From positions 1,167,157 to 1,231,156 of the forward strand of contig UESW01003829.1 of NCBI GenBank assembly GCA_900491605.1: a stretch of 64,000 bases of DNA, given 5' to 3'. Source of the stretch: Calamus simplicifolius. Its lineage: Eukaryota; Streptophyta; Magnoliopsida; Arecales; Arecaceae. The position numbers and the translations under genes are program-made. Under the pieces are notes generated by a model that was not told the origin of the DNA, did not search any database, and saw only the letters and a list, made by a program, of their open reading frames with translations. Positions 21,781-33,853 of the stretch are shown piece by piece (position 1 is the stretch's first letter; every line of letters starts with the position of its first letter).

Positions 21781-22805
21781 TGATACGGTTGACCATATCC
21801 TCTGGATGGTGTTATAACCTTTTGCATGATTTTCGGAAATAATAATGTGACAGCTAATCCCAAAGATGGAATCTTGGCTCCGGTCTTTGGCTCCGGCCTC
21901 CGGCCTTTGACTCCGGCCTCCAACGACGGCTCCGGCCTTTGGCTCCGACCTCCAGCAACGACTCCGGCCTTTGGCTTCGGCCTTTGGCTCCAGCCTCCAG
22001 CGACGGCTCCGGCTCCGGCCTCCAGCGACGGCTCTGGCCTTTGGCTCCGGCGTTTGGCTTCGGCCTCCAGTAACGGCTCCGGCCATTGGCTCCGGCCTCC
22101 AGCGATAGCCCCGACCTTTGGCTCTGGCCTCCAGTGACGTCTCTGGCTCCGGCCTCCAGCGACGGCTTCGGCCTTTGGCTTCGGCCTCCAGTAACGGCTT
22201 CGGCCTCCAGTGACGGCTCCGGCTCCGGCCTCCAGCGACGGCTCCGGCCTTTGGCTCAGGCCTCCAGTAATGGCTCCGGCCTTTGGCTCCGGCCTCCAGT
22301 GACGCCCCGGCCTTTGGCTCCTGCCCTAACTTGGTGCCTTTTCTGCATACACTATGACCCACCTCAGGTAATAGATCCCGAGATTCGAGATCTATTACCG
22401 TATACCTCGCTCATCGAAATCACGGGCAAGTGCTAGTACGCCCGACAGTTACCGCCACAAGCGGCCCCCATCCAGCAATGGCTTAACCACTTGCCGTTTG
22501 AAGGAGCTTATCCTAACGAGGAAGATTCGACGGTTTGAAGGAGGACGAAAAGAAAGGAACCTCCCAGACATGTATAAAAGGACCCCGAGCTCAACAGAAA
22601 AGGGGGATCTCTCTCTCTCTCACACTACTACACTACTGAGCGACAAGTTTATTAACTTGAGCGTCGGAGGGTCCTCGTCGGGAATACCGGCCTGGGGACT
22701 TCTTGCAGGTTTCAGAAGGAGGAAGATGACCTCTCCACCCCATTTGGAGGCCCACAATAGATCTCAGCATGCCCGGCGCTCATTACCGGTGATTTGTCCG
22801 CATCA
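21781..22805 (+). repeat. 5' LTR of Gypsy A
   Basis: Starts 'tgatacggttgaccatatcc', ends 'gatttgtccgcatca'. A GC-rich array of roughly 30-bp units ('ggctccggcctttggctcc', 'ggcctccagcgacggctcc') covers about 21875-22325. A TATA box 'gtataaaagga' lies near 22571 and the core 'gagcgtcggagggtcctc' near 22660. It is about 1025 bp, against 870 bp for the 3' LTR; most of the difference is array length. Confidence 0.92.
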
Positions 22806-22890
22806 GATTGGCGCACCACGTAGGGGGGCTCGCACGCGGGGAAGGCAAAAGTTCTCCCTATGATCCCACCGACTCTGCAAGGAAGACGAT

Positions 22891-24415
22891 GGTGACAATA
22901 TGAGCACATGAGGCTTCCACCAGCCAGGCCGTGGAGCACATTCCGCGGGCTGAGCAATCGGAGGCCAACCTCCGTGTTCTGCCCCCTGCACAGATGAGCC
23001 AGCCTGACCGGCTTGAGGTTCCGGCTCACCAGGTCCAGGACCTGATGACAATGGTATGGGGACTGCAGAAACATTGCTTTGCCGCTGCACCTCAACTCCC
23101 TCCACCTGATGAAGGGGTACGGGGGACAATTCAATCTCATCAAGGCGGGACCCCACCTGAGGTCTCCCGTCACTCACCTCCTGAGCCTCATCGCCGAGAA
23201 GCCTCAAAGCGACGGTGGTCCCCCTCCCATCATTCTTGTCATTCCCACCAACGGCTGGACGAGAGAGAATCCAGACGGGTGCGCTCCTTACGCCAGTGGT
23301 CTTCTTCGGCTTCCTCTTCTGACTCATCTAAAGACGGCGCCCTCAGGAAGACTACCCGTCGGGCCGAGCAACGGCTCGATGAGTATCATCGACGGTTGGA
23401 GGAGCTTAGCCGCTGGATCGCTGACCCTCACAGGACGGATATGAGCACCGCCTCCCGCTTTCCCGATGCATCATGGAGGAACCGGTCCCGCCCCATTTTC
23501 GTCTCCCCCAGCTGGATCCGTACGATGGCACGACGGACCCACTGGACCACCTGGAGAGCTACAAGGTCCTCATGCAGGTCCAGGGAGTGACGGACTCCCT
23601 TCTGTGTGTCACCTTTCCGGCCACCCTTCGCAAGGTGGCACGTGCATGGTATTCTTGACTGCCGCCGCGCAGCGTCAATTCATTCCGACAGCTCGAGCGA
23701 TCTTTCCTGGCCCACTTTGATGCGTGCCGAAAGATCTCACGAGTGGCTGATAGCTTATTTGCTGTCCAGCAAAGGAGTGGCGAGACCCTGAAGGACTTTG
23801 TCGTCCGGTTCAAGGAGGCAACCTTGGAGGTATACAACCTGGATGATTCTGTAGCCACTTTGGCATTAAAGCGATGACTTCGTCCTTCTAGGTTCGCCTA
23901 TTCCCTAGATAAGAAGCCTTCGAGTTCTTATGCCGAGCTTCTGAGCCGAGCGCAGAAATACATTTGTGCTGACAAGGCGGATTCTTCCAGGAGGGAAGCT
24001 AACAAGAATCCCAGCAAGAAACCAACGCCTAGTGAGCATACCGGAGCACGACCCCGGAAACCTGAGCCTCCTCACCGCCCAGATCGCCGGCCACATACGC
24101 TTATTCCTAAGGAGCAATTCACTCCCTTCATGGCTCCAATATCTCACATCCTACTAGAAATCGAGGAGGAACCTTACTTCAAGCGTCCGACCCCCTTGAA
24201 GTCTGGGACCCCCCGCAACAAGGAACTTTACTGCCGGTACCACCGAGATTATGGTCATGACACCGAGGAATGCCGCCATATAAAGAAGGTCATTGAAGAG
24301 CTTGTCCAGCAGGGTCACTTGGGCAAGTTCGTTCGAAGGAAAACCTTCCTACTCCAGGTTCATCAGTGCCTCCAACACTTCAGACCGGCGTGGACAATGC
24401 TCCTACGGAGAAGAC
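22891..24415 (+). pseudogene. Gag of Gypsy A, frame-broken
   Basis: An N-terminal variable part, then an arginine-rich linker, then the Retrotrans_gag core: FRLPQLDPYDGTTDPLDHLE (about 23491-23550), YKVLMQVQGVTDSLLCVTF, then FKEATLEVYNLDDSVATLALK (about 23811-23873). The C-terminus has a zinc-knuckle-like CRYHRDYGHDTEEC (about 24235-24276), as in Tat-type Gag. At least three frame changes occur (near 23470, 23660, 24130). Confidence 0.82.
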
Positions 24416-24524
24416 CATAGCTATGATTTCCTGAGGGGCAGGTGGTGGTTCAAAAAGACAGCGAGAGGGAGTAGACTCTGTAATTCCTTTCTTTGGAAAG
24501 GATTTAGATGGGGTAGTTAATAAG

Positions 24525-24920
24525 CATGACGACAGCGTCATTGTGTCCATGACCATAGCCAAACACCCTGTAAAAAGAATTTTAGTTGATAGTGGAAGTT
24601 CAGTGGATGTTTTGAGCTACAAAGCTTTTGTTCGGATGAACCTGTCAAAGTCTTCCCTCCAACCCATCGCCACGCCTCTAATGGGCTTTACTGGGAACTC
24701 TGTGAGCGTTGAAGGGGAGATTACCCTCCCTGTCACGGCTGGAACCCCTCCGTGTCAAAGCATGGTGGTCATAAATTTTCTGGTGGTCCGGATCCCGCTG
24801 GCTTATAACGCTATCCTGGGGAGATTGGGATTGAATTTGCTAGATGTCATAATCTCCACTAAGAGATTATTGGTAAGATTCCCCACCGACGAAGGATTCG
24901 GAGAAATGAAAGGGGAGCAA
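24525..24920 (+). CDS. Aspartic protease domain of Gypsy A
   Basis: An open stretch with the retropepsin active site RILVDSGSSVDVL (near 24574) and the second family motif AILGRLGLN (near 24811). It would process the polyprotein. It lies between Gag and reverse transcriptase in the usual Gypsy order and is in one open frame with the start of the reverse transcriptase (to about 25538). Confidence 0.85.
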
Positions 24921-25079
24921 AGCCCGCCACCGCTTTGCTATCACTTGTCTCCCAGTCCACTGGACGCGGCGTCAGCAATAACCTCTGAGCCGCTTAACCC
25001 CCGAGAGTTGGGAAGAAGGGGAGAACCAGCCGAGCACCTCCTGACCCTCCCCTTGGGGGATGACCCGGCAAGGACCGTC

Positions 25080-26480
25080 CAGATTGGGGCGTTACTTCCA
25101 GAGGAGGCATGCGACCGACTTCTTACTTTCCTGCATGCCAACACCGACGTCTTTGCATGGTCGTCCTTAGACATGCCGGGCGTCCCTGAGGAGGTGATCA
25201 CACATCGGCTCAACCTCAAGCCAGAGTGTCGGCTGGTCCGACAGAAGAAAAGAAGCTTCGCTTCGGACAGACAGAAAGCTATCGACGAGGAACTTCACAA
25301 GTTGACGGCTGCCGGCCATATTCGGAAAGTTTATTACCCCGAATGGTTGGCCAACATGGTGATGGTCCATAAGAATAATAGAAGCTGGAGGATGTGCGTG
25401 GACTTCACCGATCTTAACAAAGCATGCCCCAAGGACAGCTTTCCCCTGCTCCGGATCGATCAACTGGTGGACGCTACCTCCGGCCATGAGGTCCTTAGCT
25501 TCACGGATGCTTTCTCTGGTACAACCAGATCAGGATGAACCCACGGATGAGGAAGCTACCTCCTTCATAACTGAGAAGGGGTTGTACTGCTACAAGGTAA
25601 TGCCATTTGGGCTAAAAAACGCGGGAGCCACCTACCAAAGGTTAATGAATAAAGTCTTCGAAGACCAGATAGGACGCAACATGGAGGTGTACATGGATGA
25701 CATGCTGACAAAAAGTGTCCACGCCACCGACCTAACGGAGACTTTTGACAACCTTCGTCGATACCAGATGAGGCTGAACCCACGCAAGTGTGCATTTGGG
25801 GTGACAGCCGGAAAGTTCTTGGGTTTCATGGTGACCCGGCGGGGGATCGAGGCAAACCCAGACAAAGTTCAAGCCATCCTGGACATGAGGTCTCCCACCA
25901 ACAAGAAGGAAATATAGCGCCTGACGGGAAGGGTGGCAGCCTTGAGCCGTTTCATGTCCAAGTCCGCTGAGAGGTGCCTACCTTTCTTTAAGGCGCTCCG
26001 CAAGGCCAATGGATTCGAATGGACAAAAGAATGTCAGAAGGCGTTCGAGGGGCTAAAAAAATTCTTATCTACCCCGCTGCTGCTATCCAAGCCAACAGGT
26101 GGAGAAGAACTCCTTCTGTACCTCGCGGCTTCTCCCGAGGCCGTTAGTTCTGTGCTGGTCCGCGTGGATACCAATGGCATGCAAAAGCCAGTGTATTACA
26201 CAAGCAAGGTGCTCCACGATGCGGAGACCAGGTACTCGATGATTGAGAAGACTATCTTCGCGTTAATCGTGTATGCTCAACGCCTGCGGCCATACTTCCA
26301 AGCCCATCCGATCGCGGTGATCACAGACCAACCTCTAAAAATAATTCTTACTCACCCAGATACTTCGGGTCGATTGGCAAGGTGGGCGCTCAAGTTGGGA
26401 GAATTTGATCTATCTTTCCGCCCTCGGTCGTCCATGAAATCCCAAGTCCTGGCAGATTTTTTGGTCGAGTGCACCTGGGG
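25080..26480 (+). pseudogene. Reverse transcriptase and first RNase H of Gypsy A
   Basis: The connecting region has ACDRLLTFLHANTDVFAW, then RT motifs: WRMCVDFTDLNKACPKD (near 25390), MPFGLKNAGATYQRLMNKV (near 25600), and the catalytic box as VYMDD (near 25690). The following RNase H reads VYYTSKVLHDAETRYSMIEK and ITDQPLK. There is a frameshift at about 25515-25540 (after SFTDAFSG) and a TAG at 25915-25917, both inside conserved parts, so no intact polyprotein is made as read. Confidence 0.87.
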
Positions 26481-26539
26481 AGAGGAGCAACCCGAAGAGC
26501 CCACTGCAAACCCCTCGCCTCTCGAAACTAGAGATGATG

Positions 26540-26749
26540 AATGGGTCCTTCATGTAGATGGGGCGTCAAATTCTCAAGGGAGCGGAGCAGGCCTCATCCT
26601 GGCCAACTCAGATGGAGTTGTAACCGAGTGCGAACTCCGCTTCCTCTTTCCAGCCACCAATAATTAGGCGGAATATGAAGCTCTGTTGTCTGGGATAAGA
26701 TTAGCCTGAGAGCTCGGGGTAAAGCGCCTTAGGGCATTCACTAACTCTC
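26540..26749 (+). pseudogene. Second (archaeal-type) RNase H of Gypsy A, first half
   Basis: WVLHVDGASNSQGSGAGLIL carries the first catalytic Asp of a second RNase H, typical of Tat elements. A stop follows at FPATNN (26665-26667), then AEYEALLSGIRLA continues. The domain is cut by the Copia insertion at 26750 and resumes at 35200. Confidence 0.82.
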
Positions 26750-28111
26750 TGTTGACCCAATTATTGATTTTGATGATTAACAAAACTAATTGAGTATAAC
26801 ATTTGAAGTTACTAATGATTTTGATTAAGTTTTTCAGTTTATGATATGATTTATTAATCAAAATCATAAGACAAATCAAGTTCTAGTTCGAATCTAATGT
26901 CAAGGTAAGATTGCAGACATTAGAGTCGACACATGGAATCGCAGAGTCGACTCCAAAATGGCACAGACTTAGAGTCGACTCCTGGACTGTTAGAGCCGAC
27001 TCCAACAGAAAAGACAGAACGATGGTTTTTCGGCCACGACTTTAGAGTCGACTCCCGGACTGTTAGAGTCGACTCCAGAAGATTTTGTGTCGACCCCAGA
27101 AAAGTCAGAGACGACTCCAGATCGAGCGGATTGGGGATTTTTGATTTAGAGCCGACTCCAGAAAAGTTAGAGCGACTCCAGAATGTCAGAGACTCCAGAA
27201 CTATCAGAACGACTCTAAACTTTATTTTATCTTTTTAATCCCAACGGCTATTGTTTTTGGTTCTAATCCTTCTTACACTTGTTTCTAACGGATAGTTTTA
27301 AACTATTTATGGATTAAGAAGATCTATAAGAAGAGGGTTTGCTGCATCCGAAAAAAAAGAGAGACAAAAGAAAAGAGAGAAAAATCAGAGAGTGAAATCC
27401 ATCAGAAAATCAAAAAAGAAAAGAGGGAAGATTCGAAAGGAAAGATCATACTGATTCCCAAAAGAAAAGAGAGAGATTCCAAGCTTTTGTTCTATTTTGA
27501 AGAAATCTCAAGAAGAAGCAAGCCCTAGTTTTCTGATCTTCGGAGCTTCAAGAGCATTCTAAAGGAAGATCCACTCAAGAGAAGAGAAGAAGCAAGCCAC
27601 CAAGATCTGCAAATCAGGCTTTGATTCCTATCTCTTTATTGTTGTTCTATATTGTATATTTGCTCATTGGAGGAGCTTTTATTTGTAAAAACGTTATTGT
27701 TTGCTGGGTCAATCAGGGATTGATTCAGTTGAGGCTGTTAGCCTTGTGCAAGCATTGCTTGTGGTGTAAGGTTTTGTGCTGGTGAGCCTTGAAAACCAGC
27801 TGGGTTCGTTGTGCACCCGAAAAACAACAAGTTTGAGTTGTGAGCTTGCAAAACAACTCTGCTGTAATCAGATTGATTATAGTGTGGACCCAAGAGGTAC
27901 TTGGGAGTGGACGTAGGTGTAGGTACACCGAACCACTATAAAACTTCTTGTGTTTGCAGTGATTGTCTCCTTGTCTCTTAACTCTCTATTTGTGCATACT
28001 CTTTAATTTGTGTAATCTAAGTTTTATTTCCGCTGGGGGATCTTTTTAAAAGAGTTTAATTTTTGAAAAACCCAATTCACCCCCCCTCTTGGGTTGCTAT
28101 CTGGACCAACA
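26750..28111 (+). repeat. 5' LTR of the Copia
   Basis: About 1362 bp, closely matching 33854-35199. It holds a cluster of 'gagtcgactcc' motifs (about 26920-27220), an AG-rich stretch near 27345-27600, and ends 'gttgctatctggaccaaca'. Confidence 0.92.
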
Positions 28112-28430
28112 AACTGGTCAGCTGGCCAAATCATAGTATGAAGCAGGGATCCCATCATGTCCTGCTACAGATCGCAAGATCTTATTTTAATGGCTACATC
28201 CCTCGACTAGAACTTGCATCTTGCTCACCTCAACTGATGGGATGCTGGGAAGAGAATGAATAGATGCACTCATGGAAGCCCCGAATTGACATAACAATAG
28301 AAACTCTGATGGCCAGAAAGCAAGGAGCCTCTCTTCATGGATGATGAGGTGTCTTTTCTTGATGATCCGATGAATACTTTGTGGTACCCTTAGGCCAAAG
28401 AAACTTGAAGTTTTGAAGCTTCTAGCCATT
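28112..28430 (+). other. Decayed duplicate of Gypsy A sequence inside the Copia
   Basis: Directly after the 5' LTR the sequence matches, in order but with many small gaps, 35204-35575, the Gypsy A coding sequence outside the 3' LTR. Shared strings: 'gggatcccatcatgtcc', 'ctacatccctcga', 'cctcaactgatgggatgctg' and 'gacataacaatagaaactct'. No tRNA primer site, Gag or protease is visible here. Confidence 0.85.
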
Positions 28431-29870
28431 TGGTACACTCTCAATCTTGATAACAAGCATATATTCTTGTTGGTAAACGTTATGGCAATGTGTACTTAAT
28501 TGATTTGAGTAATTTATCTCCAAGTAATCATTGCTTAGTTGCTAATAATGCTAAGATGAATGAGATTGGTTGGCTATGGCACCGTAGATTAGGTCATGCA
28601 AGCACACACCTAATTTCTAAACTATTGAAAATGGATCTAGTTAAAGGTATTCCTAGCTTAAATTTTGAAAATAATCGAATATGTGATGCATGTCAATTTG
28701 GAAAACAAACAAGAACTTCTTTCAAATCTAAGAATGTTGTTTCAACTACTAGGCCACTAGAGCTACTACACATGGACCTTTTTGGACCTACTAGAACCAC
28801 AAGTCTAGGAGGAAAGAAATATGGTCTAGTGATAGTAGATGATTACTCTAGATTCACTTGGGTAATGTTTTTGGCTCACAAAGATGAGACTTTCTCAATA
28901 TTCCTGAAATTCGTTAAGAAAGTCACAAATGAGAAAAACACTACCATAGTGTCTATTAGAAGTGATCATGGAACTGAATTTGAAAATCACTTATTTGAAA
29001 AATTCTGTTTTGAAAAAGGCATACATCATAACTTTTCAGCACCTAGGACACCACAACAAAATGGAGTTGTAGAAAGAAAGAATAGGACTTTAGAAGACAT
29101 GGCCCGTACCATGCTATGTGAAAGCCAACTTCCAAAATATTTTTGGGCGGAAGCTATAAACACAGCATGTTACATCCTAAATAGAGCCCTGATTAGACCT
29201 ATCCTTAAGAAGACTCCCTATGAACTATGGCATAATAGGAAACCAAATTTAGGTTATTTTCATGCATTTGGTTGTAAATGCTTTATTCATAACAATGGTA
29301 AGGATAATCTTGGGAAGTTTGATGCAAAGTCTGATGAAGGTATTTTCCTAGGATATTCTACATCTAGCAAGGCATATAGAGTATTTAATAAGAGAAGCTT
29401 AGTTGTAGAAGAATCCATTCATATAGTGTTTGATGAGTCTTTAGCATCAAGTTCGGGTAAAATTGATGATGAGGAAGATACATCTTTGATTGAAAGAGGT
29501 ATTGAAAAATTAAATGTATCTTCAGATCAAGAACCTGAAGCTAAGGATGATGACTCACCTAAGGATGATGGTATTGATACTGCTCATAATGATAAAGATC
29601 TACCTAGAGATTGGAGATATGCTTATGGTCATCCTAAGGACCTAATCATAGGTGATCCATCTCAAGGTGTAAGGACTAGATCATCAATGAGAAATATCAA
29701 TAATCATCTTGCATTTGTATCTCATATAGAACCTAAAACTATAGAGGAAGCTGAGAAAGATAGTTATTGGATGTTAGCAATGCAGGAAGAGTTAAACCAA
29801 TTCACTAGGAACCAAGTTTGGACCCTAGTAGATAGACCTAAAAACACCCTATAATAGGATCTAAATGGGT
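28431..29870 (+). pseudogene. Copia GAG-pre-integrase and integrase
   Basis: The open stretch 28490-29854 gives the GAG-pre-integrase zinc-binding region (WLWHRRLGHAS, then CDACQFGKQ), then the integrase core with HMDLFGP, VDDYSRFTWV, RSDHGTEFEN and PQQNGVVERKNRTL (D, D and E catalytic residues about 28775, 28970 and 29075). It ends in the RT leader QVWTLVDRPKNTL. Protease and Gag are missing upstream, so this is a 5'-truncated polyprotein. Confidence 0.9.
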
Positions 29871-31250
29871 TTTTAGAAATAAATTGGATGAAAATGGCTT
29901 GGTATTAGAAATAAGGCTAGATTAGTTGCAAAAGGATATAATCAGGAAGAAGGTATAGATTTTGATGAAACCTTTGCACCTGTTGCTAGATTAGAAGCCA
30001 TTAGGCTACTACTTGCATTTGCATGTCATATGAATTTCAACTTATTTCAAATGGATGTTAAAAGTGCATTTTTAAATGGTTTTATAAATGAGGAAGTTTA
30101 TGTTGAACAACCTCCTGGTTTTGAAGATCATGAATTTCCAAACCACGTCTTCAAACTACACAAAGCACTTTATGGTTTAAAGCAAGCACCTAGAGCTTGG
30201 TATGATAGATTAAGTAAATTTTAATTGAAAATGATTTTTCTAGAGGAAATGTTGATAAAACTTTGTTTTTAAAAAGAAAAGAAAAGGATTTATTAATTGT
30301 TCAAATTTATGTTGATGACATTATATTTGGTGCTACTAACAATCTCCTTTGTCAAGAATTTGCTAAGTTAATGCAGGGAGAATTCGAGATGAGCATGATG
30401 GGAGAACTCAACTTCTTCCTTGGACTTCAAATCAAACAAGAGAAAGCGGGATTTTCATCAACCAAACAAAGTACACAAAGGAAATACTCAAGAAGTTTGG
30501 TATGGAATCTGCTAAACCCCTTGGTACGCCAATGAGTCCCTCATGCAAGCTGGACAAGGATGAAGAAGGTAAGAAAGTAGATCAGAAGCATTACCGAGGT
30601 ATGATCGGATCACTTCTTTACTTAACTGCAAGTAGGCCAGATATTATGTTTTCTGTTTGCCTATGTGCAAGATATCAATCTAATCCTAAAGAATCACATT
30701 TATTTGCTGTTAAAAGAATCTTTAGATACTTAAATGGAACTAAAAATGTAGGATTATGGTATTCTAGAGACTCAACTTAAATTGATTGCTTATTCTGATT
30801 CTGATTATGCTGGTTGTAAATTAGATAGAAAGAGTACAAGTGGTGCATGCCAACTTTTAGGAAGTAACTTAATCTCTTGGTTTAGCAAGAAGCAAAATTC
30901 GGTTGCATTATCCACTGCTGAGGCAGAGTATGTTGCAGCTGGAAGTTGCTGTGCTCAAATCCTTTGGATTAAGCGACAACTTGAAGATTATGGTATCACA
31001 CTTGATAAAATTCCTATTAGATGTGATAACACTAGTGCCATCAATCTAACTAAAAATCCAATTCAACACTCAAGAACTAAACACATAGAAATTAGACATC
31101 ACTTTATTAGAGAACATGTTCCAACAATGATGTTTGTCTTGAATATGTGAATACTAATGATCAATTAGCTGATATTTTTACCAAACCATTAAGTGAAGAA
31201 AGATTTTGTTATCTTAGAGGAGAATTAGGAGTTTGTGATCCTTTAGAATG
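29871..31250 (+). pseudogene. Copia reverse transcriptase and RNase H, frame-broken
   Basis: RT pieces in three frames: FNLFQMDVKSAFLNGFINEE (about 30035), YGLKQAPRAWYDRLSKF then stop (30222), and VQIYVDDIIFGATN (catalytic YVDD, about 30300). RNase H: YSDSDYAGCKLDRKSTSG (about 30790), STAEAEYVAA, and the end ADIFTKPLSEERF (about 31168) with stop near 31250. The order and motifs are those of SIRE-type Copia elements. Four or more small indels disrupt it. Confidence 0.88.
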
Positions 31251-31439
31251 ATTTTCTGAAACTCTTAAGGACAACAACTATCTAGACTTCATCAATTTCT
31301 TGAAAATCCTCTATGTTCAATAAGGAAATTTATCTAGAAATTTGATTCATTGTTTCCCCAATTGATTAAGGAACACTTATCTAGAGTTTGATGATTAATT
31401 TGATCAGTTTCAGATCCTTGAAATTTGAATTTTTCATTG

Positions 31440-31625
31440 AAACTATTGTGGAGTCGACACCTTCATATTTGATGTTCTGTCTGGGCAATTAGAGCCGACT
31501 CCCTTCTGCAGAGCCGACTCTAATTCGGGCGCTGACAGATTTCTGGTTCGGAGCCGACACCTCGCTTTGCGGGAGTCGACTCTAAGTGAACTAGGTCAAA
31601 ATAAAAGGCGGAGTCGACACCTAAA
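31440..31625. repeat. GTCGAC-motif cluster in the Copia 3' region
   Basis: Repeated 'gagtcgacacc' and 'gagccgactcc' motifs at roughly 20-45 bp spacing, the same motif family as in the LTRs (26920-27220 and 34020-34330), here between pol and the extra ORF. Confidence 0.7.
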
Positions 31626-31722
31626 CGATTCTATCGTCTCAATCCTCTCTAAGCCGTTCCAAACCTATTCCAACCCCTCTAAACCCTTCAAATCCCTTGA
31701 TTACTCATTCCAATCAAATCCT

Positions 31723-33080
31723 ATGGCTCCTAAAAGGCGTGCTATCATTGGAGGTTCGGCCGTTCCCACGAGGCGTCGCACGATTCGAGGCAAGCGCCAT
31801 CTTCATCATCTGCCACTCGTGAGGCTTCTCCACCTCTCCATCTTCTCCTCACGACCAATTAGCGGGTAAGGCTATCACAACCGGAAGGAAGGTTGATTTT
31901 GATTTCTTTGCTTCGGAGGGTTTCTTTATTGGCGTCAATTGAAAGAAATGGGATGGGAGAAAGTTGTTCTTGGATGTTCCTACCTACCCTGCCCTCGTAA
32001 GAGAATTCTACAATGATTTGAGTAGAGGAGAGGGAGGTTTAGTAAGTTATGTGAGAGGAACAAGAGTTGTATCACGCTGAGATCTTGGAAATTTGTTAGA
32101 GATGCCCACTGTTGGATAAATGAGTATCAGCATGATGATCGAGGTGGTGCCCTATCTAGGATGTTGGGGAGAGAAGTATCTGAGTTTGAGAAAATTTTGG
32201 CAAATCAACTAAATTTGGAACTCAGGCTTCTTCACAACATCTGCGGGAGGATATTTTTCCAAAGATAGGCAGATTTGAGTATGTCTCAGAGCGAGACATC
32301 TTGCTGATGGATTGTATCATTACCGGGCAGCCAGTAAATTAGCTGGGATGATGATAGGCTATATGGCAGAGGCAGCTACCAAGAAAAGATCTACATTGCC
32401 ATATGGTATGATTCTGACTTTGGTATTCAGAAGCCAAGGTGTGTAATCATGGACAATGAGCCACTGAGAAAATTAAGGCATACAGACTACTACAGTGTCT
32501 CTACCATTCACCGTATGGGCTTCAGAAAAGTAAATGGTATTGGATAAAAGGAGGACAGAGGCTAGAGCAGAGGAGGCCAGAGTTGAGGAGGCCAGAGTAG
32601 AGGACATCCCTGGACCATCAGTTGACCATCAGTCCCTGACCCATCTATTGCGGACCATCTACTGCTGGACCTTCTGAGGCTGGACCGAGCACATATTCTT
32701 CACCTCCACCTCAGACAGCATTTGTATCTGGAGATTTTCTGATGAGCAGATTGGTCAGCTCAGAGCATTATTAGCTGAGTATGACAGTCAGAGGAGCAAT
32801 GATATTTGTCAGTTGAGAGATGACTTCAGACAATTTAAGGAGGAGATCTTAAACTTGACTTGATTGCATCTACTTTGGATAATCTGTGGATACCTTGTCA
32901 TCTGAGCTTCAAAAGATTTTTGAAAGGTTGGAAGGGATCAGCAGATGGATCAAGAGCTTATCTTGATGCTACTGGTCAGTTGAAGAAAGATATAGATTTT
33001 GCTGTGCTCAAGTTGAAGCTTGTCTTGAAGGCTTTAAGAAATCACAAAAAGATGAGATTATGGAAATGATAGGTCATTCT
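31723..33080 (+). pseudogene. Extra ORF downstream of Copia pol (plant transposon protein-like)
   Basis: Starts MAPKRRAIIGGSAVPTRR. After a frame change it reads KVDFDFFASEGFF, then LFLDVPTYPALVREFYNDL and GLVSYVRGTRV. Such text resembles the plant transposon protein domain (from memory Pfam PF20167, Transposase_32). SIRE-type elements often carry an additional ORF here; older work called some env-like, which I do not support from this sequence. Stops and indels are frequent. Confidence 0.5.
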
Positions 33081-33099
33081 GAAGAAAATTGTTACAAGC

Positions 33100-33853
33100 A
33101 TGTTTGATTGACCTTCCATTTCCTACAGTGATACCCTATCTAAGCCTATCCTACCAACCTTTTAGAAACCTAAGATTAGCTTTTCATATTTTGAATCTTA
33201 GGATTTCTAGTTTACTATACTTTGTAGCTTGTATCTAGGATTTTCTGATTGATATAGTACTTTACTGAGAATGTATTTGATAGACACATGTAATGCATCT
33301 TGAATGAAATACAATTATCTTTTTATTGCAAATTTGTCTATGAGAGCAATTACAATGAAGTTTACTATCTCTATGATTGAATGAACCAACAACCTCGCTC
33401 TGATAACCTACATTATTTTTAAATTCACCTTATTGCTGATAACAAAAAAGGGGGAGAGAAAATTGTATATGCATAAAGGAGAGAGAATGAAAGAATATAA
33501 GAGAGAATTTAATCTTTATATCTCAAAAGGGGAGAGAGAATTTAATTTATAAATTCTAATCAATTGGTATCAAGTATGATCAATCGATTTCAGTTTATTT
33601 ACATATACCTTGCATAGGGGGAGTTATTTAATGCAGGGGGAGCTTAATTTTCTATGTTAAATTTTTCTATGTTAAATCATCTTGATTGTGTTTATAATAG
33701 AACTCAAGTATGTTTTTTAAAGTTCATTTTGAAACTTGGCATCAAATTCTCTGTTAGAAGTTTTAAAGCTTTAACAATGTCTATAACACTTATTTCAAAT
33801 GAATTTTTAATGCATATACTCAAAGTTTTTGTCATCATCAAAAAGGGGGAGAT
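33100..33853. other. Copia 3' untranslated internal region and polypurine tract
   Basis: T-rich noncoding sequence with several 'aaaaggggga' strings (near 33446, 33526 and 33615) and the final polypurine tract at 33840-33852 directly before the 3' LTR. Confidence 0.7.

Noticed and set aside
21742..22362. 206-residue minus-strand open frame with regular repeats across the LTR A array
   Set aside because: The repeat pattern is the translated tandem array (multiple-of-3 unit) and not a protein. Similar frames occur in all the arrays.
31723..33080. Retroviral-type envelope gene in the Copia
   Set aside because: I see no signal peptide, cleavage site or fusion/membrane segment. The text fits a transposon protein domain better.
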